Assembly: GCA_030770425.1 (NCBI GenBank)
Contig: JASJFT010000192.1
Location: forward strand, 1 to 64,000
DNA length: 64,000 nucleotides
Direction of reading: 5' to 3'
Source: Darksidea phi
Taxonomy: Eukaryota > Ascomycota > Dothideomycetes > Pleosporales > Lentitheciaceae
Shown piece by piece: positions 11,384 to 23,164 of this stretch (the first letter of the stretch is position 1; each line of letters opens with the position of its first letter). The notes beneath the pieces were generated by a model. It did no database searches. It was not told the origin of the DNA and saw nothing but the letters and a program-made list of their open reading frames with translations. Made by a program: the position numbers and the translations under genes.

Positions 11384-12117
11384 TCACACAATGCCGTTTT
11401 TCCTTAGAGAGCCGAAATCTAAAATACACATCATCATGCCCAACGTCCCCGCCCAGCTGAGTATGTAATTGATGATCACAAAGATCCTTTCCAGCACCAT
11501 CCTCGGATCCTTTACCTGGATTCTCAGCGTCCAATTGCCCAGATCCCTAGCCACGCCAGTTTGCGTAAACATGTTCATCTTTCCAATAGCCGTGCCAGCT
11601 CCACCGAACGTCAGCGCGTCCTCCGGCGCCGCGGGATCGTGCACAATTGAGAATGCCGTGCCGGGCAGGTCCATAGCAGTCAGCAATGTGATGTCGCTGA
11701 CATTGACCTTCTTAGCCGTCTTGGTGAAGAACGGCAGCCGCGAGCGTAGATCAGTCATGGCCACGGTGCCTAGTGGCGTGATCGGCGACGTAGTCGGAAT
11801 CGAAGGGCGCGAGGCGCGAGCCCACTCGGTCGCGAACTCAGAGCGCAGATCAAAGAGCACTACGAAGCCCGCGCCGTCCTCGGTAGTGGCCTTTTGGAAT
11901 CATCGACAGCAGCGGATGCCGCGGTCTTCATCTTCTCGCCGCCGTTGGACGACACATACAGCATGCGCAGCACGACGTCAGTGATGAAGCTATACTCGAA
12001 CTGGCGGAACGTGGGCGGGAGGTCGATCCGCCACGAGCTGATGACGCCGGCACGTTCCAGCGGGTTATACCGCTCGTCCTTGAAGTTCAGCTGTTCCACG
12101 GCTTCATTTGTATAAGT
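11384..12117 (-). pseudogene. C-terminal remnant of a TcA-type insecticidal toxin complex protein
   Basis: Two overlapping minus-strand frames (12117-~11890 and ~11893-11384) read as the C-terminal region of TcA subunits of Tc toxin complexes, the part that contacts TcB. Recognisable patches include RAGVISSWRIDLPP and FRQFEYSFITDVVLRM, and, in the second frame, FDLRSEFATEWAR and LGNWTLRIQVKD. The frames meet at a short A/T homopolymer near 11893, consistent with a single-base indel, or with a sequencing error there. Nothing upstream of ~12150 resembles the large remainder of a TcA protein, so pore-forming and receptor-binding portions are absent and the fragment cannot act as a complete toxin. 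Tc toxins are bacterial in origin, and scattered fungal homologues are usually read as horizontal acquisitions. Family assignment is from motif memory. Confidence 0.72.
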
Positions 12118-12531
12118 GGCAATTTCCGGATTGGGTGTGCATGAGGTGGGTCTGTGCCTGAGATGGTGCGAGCAGTCGAAAATCTGTCAAGGGCGTGAGA
12201 CCGCTTGTGTTTTCGCCTTCGCATGGTAGCTAGTTATTGCACGACGTCGCACAGAGTTCATATTCCGTGACAAGGCCCTTAATTAGATATTCAGCGGTTT
12301 TCTTACCCTCGACAACCTCCATGTGCAATTGCGAGCAGAACGACACATGGTCTTCAGCTGAAAGGTGTGGCGTTTCGTGGCTTATCACATCATTTCCACT
12401 TGGGCTTGTGAGTCCCGCGACTGTACCGAATATATAGACGAGAAGAATCTTTTAGTTCCCAACTATTATTCCCATTGCAATCTCAATAACATTGCCACTC
12501 TTTAATTGCATTCATACTGCAGTCTACCATA
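12118..12531. other. Spacer with an uninterpreted minus-strand open frame
   Basis: A minus-strand frame across about 12450-12237 is open (it includes HMEVVEGKKTAEYLI) but has no clear start or recognisable domain. It could be a further relic upstream of the TcA-type piece, but nothing ties it to that family. Confidence 0.3.
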
Positions 12532-13292
12532 ATGCCATTCGGCCTACGACGTGCGCGAGCCTTCCGTGTCATTCGCAGCAGGCTTTACGGTTACGATTTC
12601 TCTGGCGAGCTTAGCTTTGGCGATATCGTTTACTTACTCTCTGATGATCCTCAACCCCATGCATGGCCTGCGGGATTTCTCATTGTACGTAAACGTCGCT
12701 GCAACGGCGAGAAGACTATAGTCCATCAAGCCATCTTGTCCGAGGTTTGTCTCTTTCTTTTCCGCGCCTTCATTCCCCAGGGGGCTCGCTATTCTTAGAT
12801 TGATCCGCTGACCATCTATGGGAATGACAGATCGAACCTACAGAGCTCCGAAGACGGAACTTGCTCCCACGTACATATCGAAGTTATGCATTGCCATTGC
12901 CTTCAGTGCCATGCTCCACCGAGGCACGCCAATTGTTAGAGTATTTTGCGGCAGAGCAAGCGGAACAGCAAGCATTACTGGAAACACAGAGCATCCAACA
13001 AGCGGAACAGCAAGCGGAATACCAAGCGGAATACCAAGCGGAATACCAAGCGCTGTTGGAAATACGGTATAGCCAACAAGCACAACGGGAAGCAATACTG
13101 GCAATACGGGACATGGAGCAGGCGCATTTAGCAGGGCTGCAGATGAGCCAGATGCAGAATTCATGGATGTGGCAGCAGAATTTGGCTACAGCATCGAATG
13201 GAAATATGGTGGCAGATCAGGCGATCGCTAATAGCAGAATTGATGGATGGAGACTAGACCCGTATACCGGGGAGAGGATATATAATTATTAA
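12532..13292 (+). CDS. Orphan protein with Gln/Ala/Glu-rich repeat segment
   Basis: Two exons, 12532-12744 and 12831-13292, are joined by an 86-nt intron (GTTTGT...GACAG) in phase 0, giving 224 aa. Residues 1-100 are mixed and basic (MPFGLRRARAFRVIRS; FGDIVYLLSDD; AGFLIVRKRR), perhaps a small beta fold. Residues ~110-175 are dominated by Gln, Ala and Glu, with EYQA repeats encoded by a 12-bp tandem repeat, and are probably a coiled coil or disordered. The C-terminus is WRLDPYTGERIYNY. No family was recognised. The repeat is a whole number of codons, so copy changes would keep the frame. Transcript evidence would be needed to confirm that the gene is expressed. Confidence 0.6.
13002..13049 (+). 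repeat. 12-bp in-frame tandem repeat
   Basis: Four successive 12-bp units: one variant (GCGGAACAGCAA) then three identical copies of GCGGAATACCAA. They encode AEQQ/AEYQ-type four-residue repeats in the orphan gene at 12532-13292. Further diverged units lie on both sides. Confidence 0.9.
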
Positions 13293-14615
13293 GTCATCCA
13301 GACCATGCATCAACACTACTGGCGATCAACACCTTGGGTATGCTCTACGCAAAGCAGGGCAAGTTGGAATAGTCGGAGAAGATGTATCAGCTCTGGTCGC
13401 GCGAGCTATGAAAGGGGTTTATAGAAGAATTGAATTGATTGGATTTGTGCAGCCATTGTCGGCGGCTGTATATACCTTTAGATACTTGTTGCATCCTCCA
13501 CAACTGGACTAGGTTTGGGACCAGTTCGGTCTTGGCGGCTTATTTAAAACCCCAAGAGGTGGTAAGGGATGAAGCCGATTTTGCTACGCACTGTAATTGG
13601 AGATAGGTAAAGCTAATGTCCCAGATATAAGAGAACGCTCAATGCACACATCTACAGAGCCTCGAAGAGATCTACAGGAAGAGTTAGAAGAGTTAGACCG
13701 AACCAGTGCGTAGCATGTGTGATTCAAGCTTGATATGAGTCCGGGATGATTGTCTTTCTTGTCATATGTTATGCATTTTAGTTACCGCTATGATGGCTTG
13801 CATCTCAACCGCTAGTGGTACAAGAACAGCCCCGAAATAGTTTCTCAAACTCTGTAGTTATCAGCAAGTATTTCAGCTTGCTTCATACCTTAGGCTCTTA
13901 ATTCGTCATAATACCAAGTGCTCAGAATGCGCTCAAATATTTCCAGTTCCAACACGGAGTGGAACGGTAGTCCTGTCCATTCGGTCCGTCCTCCGTTAAC
14001 CGGGTAAGTAGACGGGCTCCACTACGATGCTTTAACACATTGAGCAAGTTTCTAGAAGGACGGAAAAGATTATGGTAATACGCGTCGAAAGTACTACGTC
14101 CATTGCGTTGCCGTGCCTTGATACACATTTCAAGCATGAAATTAGACGCAATAGTGATGCAGTTCGGCGTTTCGCAATTCTCAGTCCCAAATCAAACAAG
14201 CCACTCTCTCATCGTTTTCCCAGTTTTACGTTTCAAACAAACCACCACATCCATTTTGAACTTTTTCCGCGAATCGCGACCCCTGCAACCCCGCAAACCT
14301 AGTGCGGCGATGGGCTAGTTTGAGGTAACTAAGCACGTCTTAATTTGCCGTAGCACTATATTCTCTGCCGCGGCTCAATGGCAAGCCCATAGAAATCTTT
14401 CTTCCTACCTCTTTAGCCCTGTTTTTAAATGCAAAGAGCTGATAGGGGGAGGTGTTCATTTGGGATGCGGAGAACGTTGGTCCGTATTGCTTGGGTGCGA
14501 ATGAAGTAATTCTATTCCTACGTCTAGCGTATAAAGAGAGTAAATCCACGCCGAACATGAGCAAAGAAAGGAAGGACAGCCAAGTGATTCCTTCGACTGC
14601 CATACTACCGCCGCA
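13293..14615. other. Intergenic spacer
   Basis: About 1.3 kb without a supportable gene. Small frames at 13922-14137, 14072-14318 and 14340-14603 lack domains and start context. The right part presumably contains the endoglucanase promoter. Confidence 0.45.
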
Positions 14616-15662
14616 ATGCTCTTCAGCAAGCTCGCCGCCGTCACTGCGGCACTAGCCTCCACAGCGCTCGCGCAAAACAACAAAAAGCTCAAATGGTTCG
14701 GCATCAACGAGTCAGGCGCTGAATTCGGCGAGAAGAATTTCACCGGCGTCTATGGCAAAGAATACATCTGGTATGACCTCCATACCATCGATCAATTCAT
14801 GGCGCAGGGTGTGAACCATTTCCGTCTGAACTTTTGTAAGCTGCCCTATACGAGCTCTCCCCCACGCCACCAGCTAACCATTAAACCTACAGTAATGGAG
14901 CGCCTCACACCCAACAAACTAACCGCACCCTTCGACCCGCAATACCTAGGCAACCTAACCGAGCAAGTAAACTACATAACCTCGAAAGGCGCGTACGCAA
15001 TGATCCAACCGCACAACTACGGCCGCTTCTACGGCGCCATCATAACCGACACAGCTGGATTTAAAACATGGTGGAAGAACGTAGCCGCCATATACAAGGA
15101 TAACGCCCTCGTCGTCTTCGACACCAATAACGAGTACCACGACATGGACCAGCAGCTCGTTTTCGATCTCAATCAAGCCGCTATCAATGGTGTACGGGAA
15201 GCCGGTGCGACGAAACAATACATCACGCCCGAGGGCAATTCGTGGAGCGGCGCCTGGACCTGGGTTAGCAGCGGCAACGGCGCTTCCCTCGTCAACCTCA
15301 AGGATCCGCAGAACAAGTTGATCTACCAAATGCACCAATATCTGGATACTGACGGTAGCGGGACGCACGCTGAGTGCGTGAGCGCTACTATTTTCAAAGA
15401 AAGACTACAGGCGGCGACCAAGTGGCTCAAGGACAATAAGAAGCAGGGCGTCATTGGCGAGTACGCCGGCGGCGTTAACGCTCAGTGTATTGCTGCGCTT
15501 CAGGATGGCTTGCAGTATCTTGCTGATAATAACGATGTTTGGTGGGGTGCTATGTGGTGGGCTGCTGGGCCGTGGTGGGGGGATTATATGTATAATATGG
15601 AGCCTACTAGTGGCCCGGCTTGGGCAGGGATTCTACCCAAGATTAAGGCTTACTTCGTTTAA
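14616..15662 (+). CDS. Secreted GH5 endo-beta-1,4-glucanase (cellulase)
   Basis: Begins with a clear signal peptide (MLFSKLAAVTAALASTALAQ). The mature part is a GH5 TIM barrel that looks like the fungal GH5_5 cellulase type: FGINESGAEFG, FRLNF then LMERL, QPHNYGRFYG, the acid/base Glu in DTNNEYHDM, YQMHQYLD, and the nucleophile Glu in GEYAGG. A 57-nt phase-1 intron at 14836-14892 (GTAAGC...CTACAG) has no stop and is a multiple of three, so an uninterrupted ORF hides it. Removing it restores the expected FLMERL junction and gives 329 aa instead of 348. There is no CBM1 or linker, so this is a single-domain enzyme. It should hydrolyse internal bonds of cellulose or related glucans outside the cell. 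Confidence 0.93.
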   Translation: MLFSKLAAVTAALASTALAQNNKKLKWFGINESGAEFGEKNFTGVYGKEYIWYDLHTIDQFMAQGVNHFRLNFCKLPYTSSPPRHQLTIKPTVMERLTPNKLTAPFDPQYLGNLTEQVNYITSKGAYAMIQPHNYGRFYGAIITDTAGFKTWWKNVAAIYKDNALVVFDTNNEYHDMDQQLVFDLNQAAINGVREAGATKQYITPEGNSWSGAWTWVSSGNGASLVNLKDPQNKLIYQMHQYLDTDGSGTHAECVSATIFKERLQAATKWLKDNKKQGVIGEYAGGVNAQCIAALQDGLQYLADNNDVWWGAMWWAAGPWWGDYMYNMEPTSGPAWAGILPKIKAYFV

Positions 15663-15884
15663 CGCGGCGGGGAAGAGCCCAAAGGAGTGTTTTGCGTTCT
15701 TGTGTATATATTCTAAGGGGTTTGTAGATCGTGTTCTCTCCTTCGTTGCGGAAAGGAAAATGTACTTCTTATCTGAAAAGAGAGACACTCGTTGACCTTA
15801 TGCTTTCTTGCGAGTTGTTGGTCCTCTCACTCTACGCGTTTTTGTTTCTTTCTTCATCCCGCATTCCATTCCCACTTGCGCTTC

Positions 15885-16898
15885 CTACGGCTTCCCCTTC
15901 CAAGCCTTCGTCAGATATTCTTCCAACCCCGTAAACCTATACTCAGGGAACCTTTGATTCCATTCGTCGCTCACATCCCACGATCCATTCAATATCGCTT
16001 TGAAAAACATAATCACGAACTCCTTACTAAACTCCTCCCGGTTGTCGCTTGCGATGACCGGATGCGATATCTGCGGTATCCAAGACGTATTGAGGATATC
16101 ATTCCGGATATCTTCGCCTTTGACATGCTCGATAGTCCAGTCGCCACCTCTGAGCTTCTTTCCAAGAGTGAGCAATTCATTGATGGTAGTGCGCGAACCG
16201 CGCATACCGCCGACCGTCGGCCATGGTCTATCGTCTTCGAGCGCAAGGGCGAGCACATTGGAGATATCAGAAATGGCGGTGAGGACGATAGGTTGATTTC
16301 CGTCGTCGAGAACCATAGCGCGGCGGTTTTCAAAGTCGATGAAGAAAGGCCAAGTATGGAGGTTAGGCGAGAGCGGATTCGGATGTGCAAAGTAATCCAT
16401 AAAGATACTCGGTTGAAAAAGACAATACTCCAACCTTTTCTCCTCATTATTCAACTCTTCCAGATACGCCGCGATAGCATCTTTATTCGCGTAAGGCGGA
16501 CATCCAGAGCCATTCTTGATAGCCCATTCTGAGGGGCTGAAGCGCTTCACGCCTCCATCGATGCAAGCGTGGATTAGATTCTTCTGAGCGATGCAGTCCT
16601 CATCGAGATGTACGACTAGGAAACTGAGACATACGTCGTAGCCTGCGAGGGTGTTGGTGAGGGAAGCGCGATCGTGGTAGTCGACGCGTTTGTAGGATAC
16701 GCCCGGCGAGAGGGTGCTAGGGTTAGAGCGTGTGAGGATTGTGACAGTATGTTTGCCGGAGGCGATAGCAGTGCGAAGGATTTCGGTTGCGACATCTGGG
16801 GCGTGTTAGTATAGGGGATGCTGATGATCTGAGAGGGTAGAATATGGGAGAAAGGGAAACAGACTTCCAGTTCCGCCAGCCACTGCGATTCGGGCCAT
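15885..16898 (-). CDS. NmrA-like / isoflavone-reductase-like NAD(P)-binding protein
   Basis: Two exons, 16898-16865 and 16795-15885, with a 69-nt intron (GTCTGT...CCCAG). The donor is weak, but joining there restores the dinucleotide-binding loop VAGGTGNVATEIL exactly. The protein is 314 aa, normal for the family. Besides the Gly-rich Rossmann motif it has VKRFSPSEWAIKNG, the region that in NmrA/PCBER-type proteins follows the third strand, and an EYCLFQPSIFMDYF stretch in the substrate-side half. Members are atypical short-chain dehydrogenases that either reduce small aromatics or sense NAD(P)H; which applies here cannot be told. It is intact and lies tail to tail with the endoglucanase. Confidence 0.85.
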
Positions 16899-17358
16899 CT
16901 TGCTAACTCCGTATTCGCTTCATAGTTTCAAGAGCACTGGAGAACCTCTGGCTGAAGTACAGCTTAATGCTGGACGCCCGATTTATCAGCCTGTTGAGTC
17001 GGTCCGTAGATAAGCCCAGCGTTAACTCCGCAGTGTAATACGCCCGATCGGTGCGAGTCATTGCGAGACGACTTGTTTGCTTAGCTCAGCTAAGTCGGAC
17101 GAAAGAGGGCGAAATTCTGGGATACATGACTCGCCGAGGGGTTAATGCGGCGAAGTGGGGTGATTCGCACTGGAGGGGTGACGCTAGTAGACGCTTCTTT
17201 GAATAGGAACGAAGGGGTATTGGAGAGCTATGCAGGGAATCAAATTACATGAGAGACAGTAACGTGCGGGTTAGGATTGCGGAGTAGGGAAAGTTGAAAG
17301 CAAACAACAGAATGTTAGGTTGATGGCGCCCGCCGGTCTATGAGAGAGAAAAAATTAT

Positions 17359-18695
17359 CTATGCATCGATGAGCGGTACCGCCGGCAAAGGCTTCTCTGG
17401 TAAAGGTTTGCTTGGAAGCGGCTTGTTCGTCTGCACTTCATCTGTGTACCGTGGCGGACTGTCTTCATCGGGCTCATCCCTATACCCACCATCCAACAAC
17501 TGGTCCCGCTCTTCGTCACCACTATCGCGCCTAATCTGTTCCCAAATAGTATCCATGCCATCCCACCGCGCCAGCTCTCTCTGCTCCTTGACCACCCAGA
17601 ACAACTTGCAGGCGAACCAGATAGCCAGCATACTCGCGACAGTGCCTCCGAAGATGATGGCAACGATGTCCCAGGGCCAGTCATGGATGAATACACCGAG
17701 ATATTGGCGGATTGAGCCTTTCTTGCCGTGCCGGCCCCACTCGTCTTGTAGGTAGATAATATGGCCATCTTTCTCTACGATATCGCGGCCGAAGAATCGA
17801 CGTAGTGAACCCCGGAAGCCGAGGCTCTTCGTGGTCGGGAATGTGTACGTCCGCTCTGACAGGTCGAGACTCACAATTTCGTACTCGTAGACCTTTTCCG
17901 ACGCTGTGATCATGCCGAACAGACTGCTTCCCGCCTGGAGATCCTTCTCACCGGCATACCTCTCCTCTTCGATCTCTCTTCCTTGCACGACAATTCGTAG
18001 CATGTACTGCTCCGTGTTGTTTGCTTGCCATATCCGCTCATTATGTAGTCCGTCGTGGCCCTCAATCACATCAAAGGTGACCTCCCATTTCTCAGTCTGC
18101 GTCTCAGGCTGTGAGCCCACCCAGTGCGAGTAGTAGTCATAGTCGAGATTGGCATGCGACATGTAAGATGCCGAGACGGATCGGTTCATGCACCAACACT
18201 GGCCCTCCCCGTTCGCGCATGGCTCTCGAGTGCATTGTATGGTCCTGTCGAGGTCGGCGCGTGCGAATTCCGGCGAGACTTGGGGTGTGAGGATCCCGGG
18301 AGGATGTGGAGCGGTAGCTAGAGACGGGAAGATAGGTATTTGGTTTAAAAGGAGGGTGCGGTTGTCGTAGGATAAGGAGACGTTGAAGAACTGCGTCACG
18401 GCGCGCTATGTTAGTTGTCCACGTCTAAGAGGTACCAGAAGTAAAGGTTTGAACGCACTAGGTCATTCTTTCTCTGCTGTAGCACACCACTATCAGACCG
18501 TACAGCGCAGTCCAAGCATGGTAGCTCTACGACGTAGAAGGTGCCCGGGACAATGGTTGTGACAGGTTTTAGTGATTGCTGACACTCCTCCTTTGTGTCG
18601 CCATTTCGACCAGCGCAATCGAGCGGAAACTCGTTGTACGCAAGCGCAATGTTCGAAAAGAAGAGCGAAACAATGGTCAGCCAAAACCTAGCCAT
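17359..18695 (-). CDS. Single-pass type I membrane protein, function unknown
   Basis: Two exons, 18695-18459 and 18390-17359, separated by a 68-nt intron (GTGCGT...ACGCAG, branch CTAAC) in phase 0, giving 422 aa. A signal peptide (MARFWLTIVSLFFSNIALA) is followed by a ~290-residue extracytoplasmic region with paired Cys (LPCLDCAV; CTREPCANGEGQCWC) and several N-glycosylation sequons (NVS, NRT, NRS, NNT). One transmembrane helix follows near residue 325 (IVAIIFGGTVASMLAIWFA). The acidic cytoplasmic tail ends in PLP repeats (NKPLPSKPLPEKPLPAVP) that could bind SH3 domains. An internal ATG at the start of exon 2 gives a shorter frame, but without the signal peptide and the first Cys pair. No named family was recognised. 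Confidence 0.8.
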
Positions 18696-20351
18696 GGTGT
18701 GGGTTTGCGATGGTTCGGACGGAATGCGGCGGGACAAGTGATCGGCTTTCGGGAACTTTCATAGGGGGCCCTTAGCGTTGTTCGCGGCGGGGCAAGTTTA
18801 GCCGGACACTCCCACGAAACTACAAATTGCTCTCTGAACACTTTCTCTTTGGATCTCGCTGTTACCACACTTTACTGACTTTTTTGTTCTTTGCAATGGC
18901 TTCTCGTGCTGTGCTAGTATGCAGTCTCACCAGATTATATGCTAGCTTTAGCATTGATGTGTTCATCTCTCGTACGACCTAGTCCTCTTCGGAAGCTCTC
19001 TGCATACCCATGGTTTGCGAGAAAACAGCACTACGGCGCTTGCTCATGAGGCCAACGGCATGTATCTATAGCCATTTCTAGTTATTGACTCTCTGGACAA
19101 TACCTATGCAATCTATCGAAACATCGAGGGAGAGAGAAACCGGTTTCATGTTACAGCCTTGATCTGGCACGTCTACATAAAATTCAGAGTGCCGAGAGCT
19201 GGTTTGGAAACATATACTCTCACATTTACGGAAGGAGTAGCTTCTGAATGTGATTTTTTCAATATATCCTTGTATCTTGGCGCAGCTGGCCTGAGACCTT
19301 CAACATTCAGCTGCGCGGTCGGGGGCGGATCGCCATGGCCGGCCTCGGAGTCGTCAGCCGTGACGACCTACAACAATCTAGCCGTCATGCCATAGAACGC
19401 GAGGGCTAACTTTCTGCTCAGGATGTTTCTCTAGCGGCTAAAACAACACCAGCGAAGAAGTCTCTAAAGACGAGTCTCTACAGATCTAGGCATCTGAATC
19501 TATCGTGGTACATCCCGCCAATGTAGTCCTCAGACCAGTTCCCAGACGGCTCACGAATAGCTCCCGTATGATAGACGATGATCGTCGGTAGGGGATGCGC
19601 AAGCTAGGATTATGCCACTGCAGCTCGAGAGGAGCCCGGTTTGGACTGAGCCCTTCCGCAAAGCAAATGCACAATCAAAGTTCAAGCAGCCACATCACAG
19701 CTGAAATGCACCCCACTTTCCACACTTGGCTGGATTCCAATATTATGCCTCTCACTAAACACTCTTAAAGGGTACCGCATCTAACTATTACGTGCTACAG
19801 GGTAATAAACACGAATAAACAATACAATACCTGCAAGTGTAGCCGCTTTCGTCTTCTAAAACAGGTGAGAGCTGTGCTTACTGCTCGTATAAGACTTTTA
19901 CATAGCATCACCAATCTTTTAAATTTTCAGTCGAGGTATTTAAATGGTTAAATAATATTATCGTTAAACAGCACCATAACGGGGTAGCATAGAATACACT
20001 TGCTATTTCCGGCTCTTCAGCTCTTAGCTGCCCATGCATGAGTTTTCCGGTAAATCGAAAACGGTATTGTGCAGCTCGCTAAGAAGACTTCCAAAAGCCC
20101 TTGACTAGCATTATACGGAGGGAGCGAGGGTGCCTTATCTTCTTATTCCCCGGCCGTGCAGCATGCAGGCCAGTCTCTGAGCTGTGGCGCCGTAGAGTTC
20201 CATCCACCGATGTGAAGTTCGGAAATGCGCCACGGGCCAAGAAACACATATAACCACCCCGATTCCTTCGCAGCAGGCTTCAGCCTTCCGACCCACGCCG
20301 CATAGCATACTCGATTATTCCATACCTCGGACTCCCGTCGTCATACAGTAT
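18696..20351. other. Intergenic spacer
   Basis: About 1.65 kb with only small frames (such as 19159-19395 and 20315-20638 minus) lacking domains or splice support. The stretch 19680-20000 is moderately AT-rich. No RNA gene or repeat was identified. Confidence 0.45.
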
Positions 20352-22542
20352 TTGCTGCGAATGGACAGGATTTTCGGCAACGGCTCGGCAAGCCACCGCA
20401 CCGCGACTTGGCAACCCGAACCCAATCGGCGTGGCACGTTTGGCATCTTGTCGATCTGTCTCGTTACCCTCTCCTTATGCGTGTGGACAGCCATCCATCT
20501 GAACATTCCCTCAAGCGAGGAACGGGAGGTGTCGCGAAGCGGGTCAGGTAAGGAGGGGTCGGAGAAGGGTTTACTCAAAAACTTGCGCAAGAAGTGGTCA
20601 TGGAAAAGGTTCCGCTGGACTGCACAAACGTTACGCAAGCTCGGCTGGATGCTTCTAGGAATTTTCGCACCGGAACTGGTACGGTTCCTCTTTTACGGTC
20701 GATGGAACAATTTACTCAATACATCTCGCTGACTATCAAATCTTTAGGTCCTTTTTACTGCTCTTCAGCAATTCAGCGATGCTATTGGTCTCAGAGATAT
20801 TCCGCTTGAGACTGCCGAAGATCGTGCTGATAGAGATCCTGAGGTAAGTCCATTGCCCGAGTCATCGTTCATTGATGATAATATCATTTTTAATCACACG
20901 GCATCCAGAGCTCTCCTGAAGGAGGAGGCGGGCGTGGGGATAAGAACAGCAAGTGCACGCTTGTCCATGGTTTTTTCGCCGCTATGGGAGGATATGAACT
21001 CCTGATAAAAGGAAATCACGATATCTTCCCCAGAGAGATATCTGATAAAATACGATTCACGATAACTCCAGTTGGACTCCGCTTCCTGGCCAAAGTTGCG
21101 CCGGCGAAAATTCCGAATCTTAGTCAGAGTGTGATAGAAGACAAGAGCAAAGGAAGCATGTTGGCTAAAACCCTAGTCTGCTTTCAAGGTATTCATATCA
21201 AATATCCCTAAAACTTTGTGTAAACTCTCTGACGGGGTCTGACAAAAAGCCATCTGGTTCTGCACTCAATGCATCACACGCTTCGCTCAGCACCTGACGA
21301 TAAGTTTGCTGGAGCTTAACACATTTGGGCACGCCCTATGCGCCCTGTTGATGTATTGTCTTTGGTGGCACAAACCGCTGGACATCGGAGAACCCGAGCA
21401 AATAGAGCTCGACGAAACGTTTGCGCCTCAACTCGCCGCTATGTACGTGATTAGCAAGCTCGACCGCAGTTCTGCGGAGTTGCCCGTACTAGACTTGGAC
21501 CATTCCCGTTTCATATTTGCCGCCGAAACTGACGGCTCGGGCAGGGTTTGGATTCGAGGACGCCGTGAGGGACACGAGAAAGACGGTATCAGTCGGCTCC
21601 TTCGCTTTCTTGGCCTAAACAGGTGAGTAATCACCATTTTCACGATTTTGCTACCAGACGTCTAATGTTGCTGTTAGTAGGGCAAAGATAAGGCGCCTAA
21701 GCATATGTGTCTCTACACTTATAGCACAAACGGATGGTGACGTTCAAGTCCTCGTTGAACTCCAAAGGAGACAACTTCTACCTTCCGAGGCCGGCCCGGA
21801 TAACACGAGGATATATCGTCAATCCAACTCGGGGGTCGCGGCTGAGGGAATATCTCCTATGTTCATTGAACTTGCCGATCATGATATTCGCCTTTGGAAA
21901 CTCGCACTTCAGGAACTCTTCAAAGTTCCAAATACCACCGAACAGGAAGCCTTATCCAGAGAAAATAACCGAAACCCCCTTGCGGACCGTATACGAAATT
22001 TTCCCAGGTTCGACGGCGTCCGCCGGAATTGGCCATTGTACTTGGGCCTGAGCATTATCAGTTTCATATATGGCGGATTACACTGCCTCGCCTGGAATGC
22101 ACCGTTTGCCACCGATGTCGAAAGGCTCCTGTGGCAGTTGTCTAGCGTCATAGCATCCTCCATTGGTGTCTTGGTACTGCTCGTGTACACCTGGGAGCTG
22201 GTCCCGCCTATATGGAGCCGGGAGAGTGCGATTGATCCACTCTACGATCTAGTTTTTGGTTTCCCTCCGGTGCTATGGGTTTTTAAGAATCTATTCAGAA
22301 GGTCTAGGGATTTTCTTCGTCCTCCCTGGGATAAGCTATTCGAGGATATGGTGCTAGTTCCAATCGGATTGGGTTTAACATTCCTCAAGGTGTTGTACGA
22401 CGTTTCAATCGCCGCATATATAGTTCTTTATTGCCTGGCTAGGGCCTACTTGGTCGTGGAGTGTTTCATCAACCTCGCCCACCTGCCGGATTCGGCGTAT
22501 CTGCTGCCACAGTGGTCGCAGTATGTACCGCACGTCTCCTAA
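20352..22542 (+). CDS. Multi-pass fungal membrane protein of unknown function
   Basis: Five exons: 20352-20678, 20748-20843, 20909-21188, 21250-21622 and 21681-22542. All introns are GT-AG (58-69 nt). The last acceptor could equally be three bases upstream. The joined frame is ~645 aa. Early residues RRGTFGILSICLVTLSLCVW form the first membrane segment, followed by a juxtamembrane LLGIFAPELV. Later exons add helices (LYLGLSIISFIYGGLHCLAW; VIASSIGVLVLLVYT; VPIGLGLTFLKVLYD) and the C-terminal signature VECFINLAHLP...PQWSQYVPH. This combination marks a large ascomycete family known only as uncharacterised membrane proteins, often near HET genes and variable between strains. The gene is apparently intact and sits next to the transposon block. 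Confidence 0.8.
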
Positions 22543-23164
22543 AGGTTGAAGAGGAGGCACGGGGCGTGCAAGAACTCCATGCGTTGCACTCCATTATGGA
22601 CAGTCCGAAGGCAGTATTGTATGTTGCTGATCTTTTAGAGGTTTTGCGGATAGTCATCGCCATATATTAGGACATTATTACACTATATCCATTATCTACC
22701 CCCTCCCCCAGGAGCTTGGGCCACTACCCGGCGTGACGTCACGTTGGCTCCTGGGCTGGCTGTGTTTTTCGTGATTCTAGTTACCTTATTATGTTTTAAT
22801 GTTTCGATATCTTACGTAATAGTACAGGCAGCAACTATACGACAATGACAGCCCCCGATTTACTAATAATACATGTAGACAGTTAAACGCACCGACAACG
22901 CCGGACCCCTATAGTAGATGCTTGTACCTAGCCCTCTGGATCCTCGCGCTGCTTAACTAACAATATATCTCGGTACGGGTAACAACAACGACAGTAAGCC
23001 TCCCTAGCTAGGTATCCCCATCGTCCTCTACCCCTACGCCATCGTTCGTATCGTATCCACTATGGACACCAGCTCCATCTTCTACGTCAGGTATTAGCTT
23101 CCTCGATAGCCTACTAAGAAGGCCTTTTTCTCTATCCTTGACTATCTTCCCTGTACAAGCTTCT

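Noticed and set aside
11235..11534. 99-aa minus-strand ORF between the VWA-like and TcA-like relics
   Set aside because: It overlaps the better-supported TcA-like frame in another phase and shows no motif.
15885..16532. Plus-strand ORFs (15792-16532) overlapping the NmrA-like gene, up to 246 aa
   Set aside because: They are antisense to a minus-strand gene with clear Rossmann and family motifs, and contain no domain themselves.
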